NCBI GenBank assembly: GCA_022661535.1
Contig: JAKULF010000008.1
Location: 1,674,001-1,738,000, forward strand
Reading direction: 5' to 3'
From: Eutypa lata
Lineage: Eukaryota > Ascomycota > Sordariomycetes > Xylariales > Diatrypaceae
Length of the DNA: 64,000 bases
In this document: positions 23,829 to 36,055 of the stretch, piece after piece
Numbering within the stretch: position 1 is the stretch's first letter
How the letters are laid out: every line of letters begins with the position of its first letter
Made by a program: the position numbers and the translations under genes
The notes under the pieces: generated by a model
What the model was told of the DNA's origin: nothing
Seen by the model: the letters and a program-made list of their open reading frames with translations, nothing else
Databases searched by the model: none

Positions 23829-25780
23829 CCTTCGGCGGAGAACAGATCGTCTGAAAGGGTTTGTTTGTGTCTTATCTAGCTGGCTGGTGAGCGGGCGAGG
23901 GGCAGAGAGGAAGTCGATAGCAGTTTATGTTAGTACAAAGGAGTGAGAAGGTTTGTATTTATGAGGGTGATGAAGAGAGTGTTGATGATATTCCTAAGAA
24001 CCAAGCAGAGGAATATGCTGTCTTCTTATACACTTCTGCCTCTCGCCTATCTGGTTGCAAGAAGCCCGGAACTAGCAAGTTGTTACATCTTGATGTCGTG
24101 ATAGATCAACATAACTTGTCGACGACAAAGAAATGAAAAGGAGAAGGGAAACCCGACACTATATTAGAAGGCGTTGACTAACAATAATACATGTCTGCGC
24201 AGGAGTAGTGATATCACCGCGTGGCCAACAACACAGAGCCAACAACGCAGGTACGCATGCGAGTTGGAAGTGGACGTGAATGAACTCTTCCATCAATAGA
24301 CCTCATGATCGAGAATAACAAAAGAGATTATAAAACCATTTAACTAATCCGGCGATATTGTTACATCTAGTAAATCGTGCCAACTCCAACCAACTCCAAT
24401 GCTTAGACTATATAAGCTTATCCATAGTTATCTACCCTAACGAGTCCATAATGAAGTACATAGACCAACATAGAACATAGGATATTGCTTGCAATATGGA
24501 TTGCTACCTAAGCTCTGTTACAGGTTTCAGAACAAAGGGATATAGGAGTACTCTCGCAAGGGGGTAAGCATTTTGTACATAGTATCTCGTATACATACAT
24601 AGGTAAGTTGTTCTTTCTATGCTATGGGATGTCCAGATATAATCTAGTACAATTTGTCTAGTAATGATCAACCTCTTGCAAGCTTAGGAGATCATCTGCT
24701 CTCCCACAAAATCAAATATCTTCCCCCTGAAAGAAACAATTCTGTATTTTTGATGTGTTGTTAGTTTGACTCGGCGTATGTTCTCAAAGGGAAGCGATAA
24801 CAAGGAAAATCGGCGGCGCAGGCGGCGCAGGCGGCGCTAAATGCCATGTAAAAGGGGGAATGTATTGAGTCGGCTGGCACATGCAGTTGGTAATAAAACG
24901 GCTTCCTCCTTAGAAGCACTTAGGAATTTATCCAGTCCTAACACAATCCAATTCCGGCGATTACATTGTGTGGATATTTGGGATTTGTACCTCGCCTTTT
25001 GAAAGCACTGACATCGCATTACATCCTGAAGCCATCACGCCTGGCTCGCCGAAGAGCCCAACATCATCTACTACGAGTGTAGCTAGGGTTTCTTACTTCC
25101 CACTCTGATGTATCATAGCTCTCGGAAGGCGGCCTTATTTAGCAATCACAGCGATGATACCGTTCGCCGTTAATTGTACTTCTATTGGAGTTATGTTTTA
25201 GGATATCGCGCAGGATCAGCTCGTTTTATGGCTCACTAAAGAGACATCGTAATAATCTATACAGTCTGCTTTATGCTTCACATTTCAACGGCACCTCTAA
25301 TGGCAATGCTCAGATGGCGGCGTAATTGGTACATGCTCTACATATTGCTTGATTCGGCATTCGGCATACGACACGAAGATACATTCGATGCCGTGTTTGG
25401 AGGCACAACATATAGCTGCTGCTGCCTCTAGTGAGGCTGGGGGTTTCATTACCTCGTGGGCCGACCTTTCCTGCCTAGGTTTACTCAGCTACTTCCCATA
25501 TGGTGAGCATTGTAAGGTGTTGATAACTTAGGTGGTGAATCTTTTCATAACTTAACTGTTGATGACCCATCCAAAGCTTTGGTCGCCTAGGTTATAGTTT
25601 GTAAAGTGTAGGGCTGCAGAACAGCCAAGTGATTAAAGCTTCATTACCAACTATTTACTTGTTAAGTACTTCATTGTGCCCTTTGCCTTAGATCTTAGGC
25701 CGCCTTGATGTGTAGTATACGGCTGACCCCTGAGCAAGCGTAAAGTAAAGGTGTATATACGCTAAGCTCGATTTATCTAG
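23829..25780. other. Gene-poor spacer left of the AT-rich island
   Basis: No convincing gene is present. A short GC-rich direct repeat (three copies of GGCGGCGCA-like units) lies at about 24810-24838. Short frames such as 23927-24136 (+) show no family resemblance. From 25700 the AT content rises toward the island. Confidence 0.4.
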
Positions 25781-26020
25781 CACAGCAACCTATTAATTAA
25801 TTATTATAAGAAATAATTTTACTTTTTAAATTTATTTACTTTTTAAATTATAAAACTTTTAAAAAATAAAAATAAAATATATATATAAATAAATAAAATA
25901 AAAATTATTTATATTATAATTTTTTTTAAAAATAATTTTTATATAATTTTTATAAATATAATTAAAAATATTAAAAATTATTTAAATATAAATATTTTTA
26001 TATATTATAATTATAAAAAA

Positions 26021-26237
26021 TTAAAATATAATTATAATATATTATTATTTAATTTATAATAATTATAATTATATTTCGTTATTATATTTAATTATATAAA
26101 TATTTAAGTTATATATAATTACGTAATAGTTTTTATATATATAAATTTTAAAACTTTAAATATTTAAAGCATTTTTTAAATATTTAAAACATTTATTTTT
26201 ATCGTTTAAAACATTATATATATTTTATTTATTAATA
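26021..26237 (+). repeat. Direct repeat copy 1 (217 bp) inside the AT island
   Basis: It aligns without gaps to 27322-27538. I count about eleven differences by eye, all but one of them transitions (C/T or G/A). The CG sites in TTTCGTTATT and TATCGTTTAA are shared by both copies. Confidence 0.8.
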
Positions 26238-26563
26238 TATTTTTATATTTTAAAAAATAAAATTATTATAAAATTTATTTTAACGATTTTTTTATTTTTT
26301 TAAAACTATTTAACGTATTTTTTTTATATTTATATTTATATTTATATATATTAATAATGTTTTTATATTAACGATAACATTTTTTTATTTATTAACGTTA
26401 TTTTTTATTTTATTAATAACGTTTTTATTTATTTTAAATTTATTATTTTATATATTTTCGAAATTTTTTATTTTTTTTTTATTTAATTAACTTTTTTTAT
26501 TTTTATAAATATAATACTTTAATAATATATTATAACGATTTAACTTTAATACGTAAAATAAAT

Positions 26564-26564
<1 letters not shown>

Positions 26565-26602
<38 letters not shown>

Positions 26603-26624
26603 TAATAATAATAATAATAATAAT
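26565..26624. repeat. (TAA)n microsatellite
   Basis: Around twenty TAA units, with one or two interruptions (ATTAAT), inside the AT-rich island. Confidence 0.9.
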
Positions 26625-26912
26625 TTATTAATAATTATTATTTTATTATTTTAATTTTATTAATTTTATTAATTTTAATAAAGTTTATTTTATTTAATTA
26701 TTATTAATTACTTTATTAATAAATTTTAAATATTATATATATATTATATTAATTAATTTCGTTAATTTTAATTTCGTTTTTTATTATTATTATTTTTTCG
26801 TATTTTTTTTAATATTTATTATTTTTATTTATTTTATTACGAACTTTTAATTTTAATTTATCGTTATTTATATTTTATAAATACTTTTAATTAAATAATA
26901 TAATATATTTAA

Positions 26913-27102
26913 TATTTAAATTTTTTTAAAATAATAATAACGATATATTTTAACGATTTTTATTATTTAATAATATAATATTTATTTATTAAATATAAGT
27001 TTTTTTTATATTTAAATTTTTTTAAAATAATAATAATTTAACTTTAACGTTTTATATTATATATAATATAATATTTATTTATTAAATATAACGCATTTTT
27101 TA
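26913..27102. repeat. Two tandem units of about 95 bp in the AT island
   Basis: Each unit begins TATTTAAATTTTTTTAAAAT and ends with TATTTATTAAATATAA followed by G or CG. The first is at about 26913-27007 and the second at about 27008-27102. The middle of the units has diverged, but both ends match well. Confidence 0.6.
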
Positions 27103-27321
27103 TATTTAAATAAAATATTTTAAAATTAATAATAAAATAATTAATAAAAAAAATAATAATAATATAAATAAATAAAATTTTTAATAATTACGTTAATTTA
27201 TAATTAAATAACTTTTATTATTATTATTTTTTTTTATAATATAATACGCGACGTAATATAACGCTTTTAAATTATTATTAAATTTTTTAATAATTTTTTA
27301 AAAATATTATTATATAAAAAA

Positions 27322-27538
27322 TTAAAGTATAATTATAATATATTATTATTTAATTTATAATAATTATAATTATATTTCGTTATTATATTTAATTATATAA
27401 ATGTTTAAGTTATATATAATTATATAATAATTTTTTTATATATAAATTTTAAAACTTTAAATATTTAAAGTATTTTTTAAATATTTAAAATATTTACTTT
27501 TATCGTTTAAAGTATTATATATATTTTATTTATTAATA
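27322..27538 (+). repeat. Direct repeat copy 2 (217 bp) inside the AT island
   Basis: Gap-free partner of 26021-26237, starting 1301 bp downstream in the same orientation. Where copy 1 keeps AAAGCATT, copy 2 reads AAAGTATT, a CA-to-TA change as expected for RIP. In other places copy 1 is the more mutated one. Confidence 0.8.
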
Positions 27539-28588
27539 ATAATAAATAATAATATAAATTAATATAATTTATTTATTTTAATTATAATTAAAAATAAAAA
27601 GTAAAAAATATATATAATATTTTAATATTTTATATATAAAAATTAATAAATTAATATTATATAAATTATAAATATTTTAAATATTTAAATAATTAAATTA
27701 TATATAATTATAAAGTTTAATTTTAAGCTTTATTATAATATATAAATATATTTATTAAATATATATAAAATTTAAATTTATAATTAATATATAAAAGTTT
27801 TAATTATTAAAAATTAAAAAATTAATAAAAAATTATATTATTTATATTTATTATTATAATATTAAATAACTTTATATAATAAATAAATATATTATTATTA
27901 TATAAAAAAAAAAAGTTTAAATTATAAATGTTATTTCGTTAATTTATATATAATATTATAAAGTTATAATTATAATTTTAAATTAATTTTTAATATTATA
28001 ATATTTATATTATTAATAATAAATTTAATAAAAAAATTATAATTTTAATTTTTTATATTATATTAAAGTTTATAATAATAAAAAAAAATATTAAAAATAT
28101 AAAATATTATATAATATATATTTTATTTTAATTTATATATATTTTAAAATAATTTATTAAAAGTTTATTATATTATATTAAATATATTATAATTTTTTTT
28201 AAAATATAAAAATTTAAAATTATTAATATTTTATTTAATTAAATATAAAAATTTAAAAACTTAATGTTTTAATAAAAATCGATTTAAAAAATAAGTAAAT
28301 TTAAGAAATAAATCTACCTTCTTTAAATATACAAGCACTTGGTGCTAAACCTAGGCCCCACTTTATTTTTTATCGATAGAACCTCTAGTCTGTGATAAGC
28401 GCAGCCTCCAAGCCTTGAATAGCACAATATTTCAACGATGATTACCATATTGTGCGCTAGGTCAAGTACATAAAAAGAAGGAACGACAATGTCTGCCCGT
28501 ATAATTATATAGACTGCATAAGGTGCTTTCGGGACGCCTAAGAACACTCTCCTTAGCCTGGCATACACCATCGCCACCTATATATACA

Positions 28589-30915
28589 ATGCCACCAAGA
28601 ACATTACACGGCTTAGACCGTGATGTCTACCAAATTGTTCGTAAATTCGAGGATGAGCACGAAAAGGAAAACAGCTCCAAACCTCCGCGGTTCACCGTTT
28701 CCGGCGTCTACGACTGGATTAAACGGTCTAACTCAAGCCTTGCGCGCCAGAAGAAACGCCCGCTCGAAGACTCAATACACCGAGTTCTTCGCCTGCGAAA
28801 GGAGGAGCGTCTAGAAGATGACGAGGAGGCAGACTTGGAGGAAATGTCTGCTGCTGCTGACGAAAATTCACCCAAGCCAAAGGTACGCACCATGCAGTTA
28901 CGCAATATCAGTGTTCGGACTAGTTCTTACTAATTGGCTAGGAACGAGACTATTTCATCATGAACAAGCAACTCGCTAAAGCCTGGGACGTACCGAGGAG
29001 AGGGAAGGACTCACCAGCCACGCCTGGTGTAGATACTCCTCCTACTGAACTTAACGGTGCCGAGACGAGACCTGCAGAAGATCAGCTTGCCTCGCAACCT
29101 AGAGCGAAGCGAAGAAAGGTTGAGAGGTCTTCGAAGGAGGATCGCAGCCCTCCTACGGGCCTGTCTTTTGACGACCTTGGAGGAATGGATGACGCCATCA
29201 GAGTGCTTGGTGAATCGGTTACATTCCCCATGAAGTGTCCCGAGGCCTGCATTGGACTCGGCCTGGAGGCTGCGCGTGGCGTCCTGCTGCATGGGCCCCC
29301 GGGCTGTGGCAAGACGATGCTAGCGAACGCTCTAGCCGCAGAGCTAGGCGTAGCTTACATCCCCGTGTCGGCACCCTCGATGGTCGCTGGGATGTCGGGC
29401 GAGTCCGAAAAGAAGATCAGAGAGCTCTACGAGGAGGCCAAGCAGCTTGCGCCTTGCTTGATCTTCATCGACGAGATCGACGCCATCATGGGCAAGCGAG
29501 AAAACGCGCAGAGAGAGATGGAGAAGCGTATAGTGGCACAAATGCTCACCTGCATGGACGATTTAAGCTACGAGAAGACAGGGGGCAAACCCGTGGTTAC
29601 GCTTGCGGCTACGAACCGACCAGACAGCATCGACCCGGCTCTACGACGGGCAGGTCGCTTTAACAGGGAAATCAGTCTCGGAATTCCGAACGAACCCGCT
29701 AGAAAAGCTATCTTACAAAAGTTATTACAGAAGTGCAAAATATCTGACGACTTAGATTACAAGCAGCTTGCGAGGAGCACGCCGGGCTTCGTCGGCGCGG
29801 ACTTAGAGGATGTCGTTTCCGTGGCCAAGAGCGATGTGGCCAGGAAAATCATGGACGACATGACCCGGAACAACCCCTCCTCCGATATGGATGTGGATAC
29901 GGACGATAAGACATCAGAAACCGTCAAGTGGCATCGGAGGATCGTAGCTGGGTTCAGCCACCCCATACCTACCGAGAGGTATGTGATTACAATGGAACTC
30001 ATGATGGGGGCCATCAAGAAGGTCCAGCCCGCCGCCAAGCGGGAAGGGTTCACAACGATACCGGACACGAACTGGTCGCACATCGGCGCCCTCCGCGACG
30101 TCCGGGAGCAGCTCATGCTCTCGATCGTGAAGCCCATACAGAGCCCGGAGAGCTTCGCGCAGGTGGGGCTCGAGGCGCCGTCGGGCGTGCTCCTCTGGGG
30201 GCCCCCGGGGTGCGGCAAGACGCTCCTCGCCAAGGCCGTGGCCAACGAGTCCAAGGCGAACTTCATCTCGGTGAAGGGGCCCGAGCTCCTCAACAAGTAC
30301 GTGGGGGAGTCGGAGCGGTCCGTCCGCCAGGTCTTCAGCCGCGCCCGCGCCTCGGCCCCCTGCATCCTGTTCTTCGACGAGCTGGACGCGCTGGTGCCGC
30401 GCCGCGACGGCTCCATCGTCGACGCGAGCGCCCGCGTCGTGAACCAGCTCCTGACGGAGCTCGACGGCGTCGGCAGCCGCGAGGGCGTCTACGTCGTGGG
30501 GGCGACCAACCGCCCGGACATGATCGACCCGGCGATCCTGCGGCCGGGGCGCCTCGGCACCAACATCTTCGTCGACCTGCCCGACGGCGACGGCCGCGCC
30601 GACATCCTTAAGACCCGCATGCGCCGCCTCCTGCCGCGGTACGGCGAGCTCGAGGTCCTGGACCGCGTCGCCCGCGACGGCCGCTGCGAGGGCTTCTCCG
30701 GCGCTGACCTCGACAACCTGCACGTGGCGGCCGGCCAGGCCGCCGTCAAGCGCGCCGAGGAGGAGGAGGAGGAGCTGCGGGTCGGCGGGAAGGGGCGCGC
30801 CCCGAACACGCTGACCGAGGAGGATTGGGAGGCGGCGCTGTGCCAGATCACGCCTAGCGTGTCGGAGGAGCACGCGCGCAAGTTCAGGAGGCTGAAGGAG
30901 ACGGGGTGGGAGTAG
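28589..30915 (+). CDS. RIX7: Ribosome-biogenesis AAA ATPase Rix7 (NVL)
   Basis: Two exons, 28589-28882 and 28942-30915 (intron with GTACGC donor and TACTAAT branch), giving 755 aa. The N-terminal region begins MPPRTLHGLDRDVYQIVRKF, the helical domain of Rix7/NVL, followed by an acidic linker and a basic KRRKVE signal near residue 150. AAA domain D1 has Walker A GPPGCGKT near residue 216 and Walker B LIFIDEIDAI near 273. D2 has GPPGCGKT near 518 and ILFFDELDAL near 574, plus the second-region-of-homology signature ATNRPDMIDPAILRPGR. Rix7 extracts factors from pre-60S particles in the nucleolus. Length is slightly under the yeast protein. The D2-encoding part is much more GC-rich than the D1 part. 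Confidence 0.95.
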
Positions 30916-31732
30916 GTACGTAGGTACGTACTTAAGGAAATAATAGCGTTGGGAGGAGGTGATTTCAATGACAAGGTGTTTATTAAGGTGCATTGAATTA
31001 TTTTAGGCCTTGTCGAATTCTACCTCTGATATATTCTAACTACGATTATATTATTTAAGATATGTCGATAATTACAATGTAGACTGGGGGTCTCCACCTC
31101 TATCCTCAATCTTCTCCCTCCCCCCCCACAACACCACTCCAAATCGTGAATATTTAGCTCATGATGATCGCCGATTCATTCTCAACGCAGTTTTCTCCAC
31201 TTTCACTATTCTCTCCAACTGCGAATCAATCTTTAAATATTATACTATGGTCTGTACTTTACAATTGTGATACGGCTCTCCGCATATGTCCGCATCGGAA
31301 TATCCGGGATTCTATGCATAACTGACTAGCATCTTAGCGCAGTACCCTATAGTTTTTGGGAGTTTCGAGACGCATAGCAGGCATGGTTGACGTTGCAGGA
31401 GTTTTCACAAGTTTCTCTCTTCTTACGTCAAAGCCAAAAGATGGGAAAACGGGAATTTCATCAAGGGGAGATCTTTCTGCACATTGCCACATTATCATCG
31501 CTACTAGAAATACATTGAAAAAAGTATATGCAATCCAAATCGCGCCGCCAAGGATTGGCTTTTAGAAACCCCAGCAGACCGATAGGTCAGAGGCGCGGAA
31601 ATAGAAGAGGGGGATCTTAAAATGTACTCTTAAACACCAACGGAGCGCCAAAGAGGTCTAGTCTATATAAAGTACACAGCCATCCGTTCCGTTCTATGCA
31701 ATCCTATCATTACACGTCGTTTCTTCGTTCGT
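30916..31732. other. Convergent 3' flanks of RIX7 and CYC1
   Basis: Between the stop codons of two convergent genes. No gene supported. It includes a C-rich run at about 31110-31140. Confidence 0.4.
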
Positions 31733-32605
<873 letters not shown>

Positions 32606-33816
32606 GGTGGCGTTTGAGAAGCGGTAAAGACGTAAATTTGCAATCGAGGTATTAGGTATTAGTAGAGAAATGAACGAGAGGCGTTCTCTAAGCTGTCGAG
32701 GGAGTAAGAAATATCGTAGTATAAGGAGAATGTGATTGTATAGGTTTATTGTTTGGAATAAGGAGAGGAAAAAGTTGGTCCTTGGAATTTTCTTTGCGGA
32801 AACAAATGCGATGAGCTCAGGACTTGCATTAGCGTTCCTAGCCACCCTGTGGCGTTACTAAGAGAAGTTCAGGTGGATCCCTACGAGCCAATCATAGTTG
32901 CAGCAATTGTCAGGCGCTCAAGTCTTCGCGCGGATTCCCCCGGAAGGCCAGAAGGCTAACAGGGCTAATTAGAGAAAAAACTGGAAATCCTAATCCGAGC
33001 GATTGCCGTGGATAGGTATGTACCCATCAAGGAACTCATGCATACAATTAATGCTAGAAAGCTACCGTGCGTATACTTAGAATTTGGAAATTTATTCAAG
33101 CCCTAACTGGGAATTTCTAGGACGAGCACGGTCATCATTCATGTTCTTCAGTTCAGCCATACGTAGAATTCTATGATACTGAGATGATTCAGTAGCTTAG
33201 ACAGCATACGTAACCTTACCTTGAAATGGTAAGTCATAGTTGACGAATGTACGTAGTACGATGTCACTGGATTCTCTATCAAGAATAACCATTTTGAGCT
33301 AACAAATAGCCGTTCCCAGAGTTTCCATTAGACCGGGTGAAAATTCTGACGACAAACTGACGCTCACATGCACTAATAACAAGAGTTCAATACATATGTA
33401 TGTACATACGAAAAATATGGCACGATTAAATTCCTTCTCAGAGACCGTTGGGACGGACATGATTCGGCATGAAGACTACCCATAGTTAGGTAATGCGTCA
33501 TTTAATAGAAAAATAGTGGTTACTCTTTTAAAACGGTATACATCATGTCTACATATTATAGTAACCGTAATAATTAAGCTGCCAAGCTACTTAGATACCC
33601 ACATGCAATTAACCTCAACACTAGTTTTTGATATGCCATTGTGGGATAGTAGAGTAGAGTAGAGTAGAGCTCTTATTCATGAGCAACGCGCTGCCGCACG
33701 TAGCTATAGCGAGGGGTTAAGACAAGACAGAGACAGACACGGCATGGTTGGACTGGCACGTTCATGTACATCGTCGAATTCAATATCCGCTGCGAGATTT
33801 CCACAGCCTTCCTCCA
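32606..33816. promoter_or_regulatory. Divergent spacer upstream of CYC1 and the mitochondrial membrane protein gene
   Basis: The two flanking genes point away from each other, and both products are predicted to be mitochondrial. No ORF is supported. A TAGAG pentanucleotide run lies at about 33650-33670. No binding site is assigned. Confidence 0.4.
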
Positions 33817-35051
33817 ATGGCTTCCAAAACGACGTATATCCCACGCTTCCTGCTCCCGCAACATGGCCCGCTATGGCGAAGCACCACCCATACCCACACC
33901 CGCACCTTCGCCAGGTTCTCGAACACCTCAGAGGTTGGCCAGGTGCTAGTAGTGCGTTACGCCTCTAGGATATCAGCATCAGCAGCTAGTCGTCTAGCCG
34001 CCTCCACGTCCTCGCGGACAGCTACTCCTCCCAGCAGAGCGAGCTCGTCCAAATCGGCCGCGACGAGAGCGGCAAAGCACTCAGCGTCCACCCGGAAAGC
34101 CTCGGCCTCGGCCTCGACCTCTGCGCCAACATCGAAGACCACGACCGCCGGCGCCGCCGCGACGCCAAAGACGCCGACGTCAAGACCTTCGGTAGAGCCG
34201 AACACGCCGGCTCCCCAGCCGGCTACCACCGCCGAACCCGGTCTCCAGAAGACCGAGACCTCCATACCTGATGAGACGGCGGCGGCGACGACACCGCCAC
34301 CTCGGCAGGAGGCCAATGATCCCTCGAAGCCCATCGTGCTCGAGAAGCCCGAGAGGTTCAACCCGCCGTCCCACGGGAAGCGGCTCCCGCGGTCCATCCC
34401 GAAACACTACGGCGGGGCCCCGACGGCGGAGGAGGCTCAGTCCCGGAAGACGAAGCAGTACCCCGGGCTGCCGCCGCCCGACAACACGTGGTCGCACTGG
34501 TTCATCAACAGCCGGGGCGTGCATATGTTCATTACTCTGGTACGTAATATATATATACATATATATATACACCTACCTATACCTAGCTAATCATCCCTAT
34601 TCCCCCCTTCCCCCCCTCCCATTGTAAATATATATATATACATAGGACATATGCTAAGCAGCCGACAACAAAACAAACAGGGCACCCTCTCCTCCCTCGC
34701 GCTCTACACGTTCGCGACCAACTTCCAAGCCAAGTCCCCGTACGCGGACCTGATCCCGCCGCTCTCGGAGCTGCCGCGCCACCCGTTCCAGTACGCCGGG
34801 GTCTGCGTCGACGTGCTGCGCATGCACGAGGAGCACGAGTCGGCCGTGACGGCCGAGAAGCGCCGCCGCCGCGTCGACGACGTCCAGAAGCGCAACGACT
34901 ACCGCAAGGCGCACGGCTTGGAGCCCGCTACGGGGTGGTGGGGCGCTAGCAGCAGCAGCAATAGCGGCCAGGCTGAAGCTGGAGCTGGAGCCGGAGTTGG
35001 AGCTGGGGCTCAGGAAGCTGGTGGTGATGATAACGGAGCTAGGGAGGTTGG

Positions 35052-35082
<31 letters not shown>

Positions 35083-35187
35083 ACTGCCCCGGTTCCCGCT
35101 ATTGGAAGCGCGGAGCCGCAGCCGACGCCTCCGGCTGCGGATTTAACGCCCGAGGGGAAGCGCAAGAAGTTTTGGGGGATCTTCTAG
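33817..35187 (+). CDS. Predicted mitochondrial membrane protein, function unknown
   Basis: Two exons, 33817-34539 and 34681-35187, giving 408 aa (intron donor GTACGT, branch ATGCTAA). The N-terminus is basic and hydroxylated (MASKTTYIPRFLLPQHGPLW), typical of a mitochondrial presequence, and is followed by about 170 residues of Ala/Ser/Thr/Pro low complexity. A conserved-looking core begins at KPERFNPPSHGKRLPRSIPKHYGG. It contains one hydrophobic segment spanning the exon junction (GVHMFITLGTLSSLALYTFA). It then has a charged helix (EKRRRRVDDVQKRNDYRKAHG). The C-terminus has an (Ala) run encoded by GCT repeats near 35055-35085. Probably a single-pass inner-membrane protein; I cannot name a family. 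Confidence 0.72.
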
Positions 35188-35469
35188 ATAGATGTGTAAA
35201 AAATGGGTGCGGTTTGAAGGTACCCACAGCCTACCTAGTGGGTATTAGACAAAAGTGTATACTAGTCAGTAGTTCCTACTAGATGTATATACGTGACAAC
35301 ATTGTACGCATAGCATGAACGAGACATAGCCCGACCGGCATTCGCATCGTATCGTCAGACTAGGAAGAGGAAGTGGAAGCCATTACGACCCTATCAAGGT
35401 ACATTTATACACAATGCGTCATTAGGCTAGCTCTCTTTCGAGGGGTTTAAAAAAAAAACAATGAATTTT

Positions 35470-36019
35470 CTATCCCAACTCGACACCTTCCAGACCCTCC
35501 AGCACCTCGTCCGCCACACCCCCCTTCTCCAGCACTTTCTGCACCATAGCGCTCAGCACGCCAATCTTCGTCCCGCCCCGCGGCGCCTTCCACACGCCCT
35601 CGACGTCGTCCGTCTCGGCCGTCCTCGCGCCCGGGTCCTTGGCCGGCTGCGCGACGCCGCTATGGCCCCACGCCGCCGCGTTGACGGCGTTGGGCACGCC
35701 GGGCGCCGTTAGTCGCGACGGCGGATCGATCGTTCGTACGGCGAGTAACCGTAGGTTCCTAGCCCCCGTCCCCGCTGCTGCCTCCTGTTTCGTCTCTACG
35801 TCTATGTCCATGTCCAAGGTGTCGTCGGCTGTGGCGTTGACGCTAGCATCGACTTCGCCAACGGATACGGCGAGCGCCGAGTCCGCTACCGCTAGCTCCT
35901 CCTTGGATGGGTCGAAGATGATGTTGTCGCCTACGGATATGACGAGTAGTGTGATGGGTGGCCGCGAGACGGGTGGAGATGGAAGTGGAGATGGAGAGGT
36001 AGATTTCTGTTTCTGTTTC

Positions 36020-36055
<36 letters not shown>

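Larger units (their letters stand above)
25781..28310. repeat. Extremely AT-rich, RIP-like island
   Basis: About 2.5 kb composed almost only of A and T, with sharp edges into normal sequence. The few remaining C and G are mostly in CG dinucleotides and AAG/ACT contexts, with few CA or TG. That is the footprint of repeat-induced point mutation, which converts CA to TA on both strands. It contains a 217-bp direct duplication, a shorter tandem repeat and a TAA microsatellite. No coding potential remains. The original element cannot be named. Confidence 0.85.

Noticed and set aside
23927..24136. 69-codon plus-strand frame near the small Cys-rich gene
   Set aside because: No motif and no regular splice signals, and it overlaps the likely promoter of the minus-strand gene.
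29914..30993. 359-codon open frame on the minus strand
   Set aside because: It is the antisense shadow of the GC-rich, codon-biased D2 half of RIX7. Its composition is Ala/Arg/Leu/Val/Asp-rich with no family motif.
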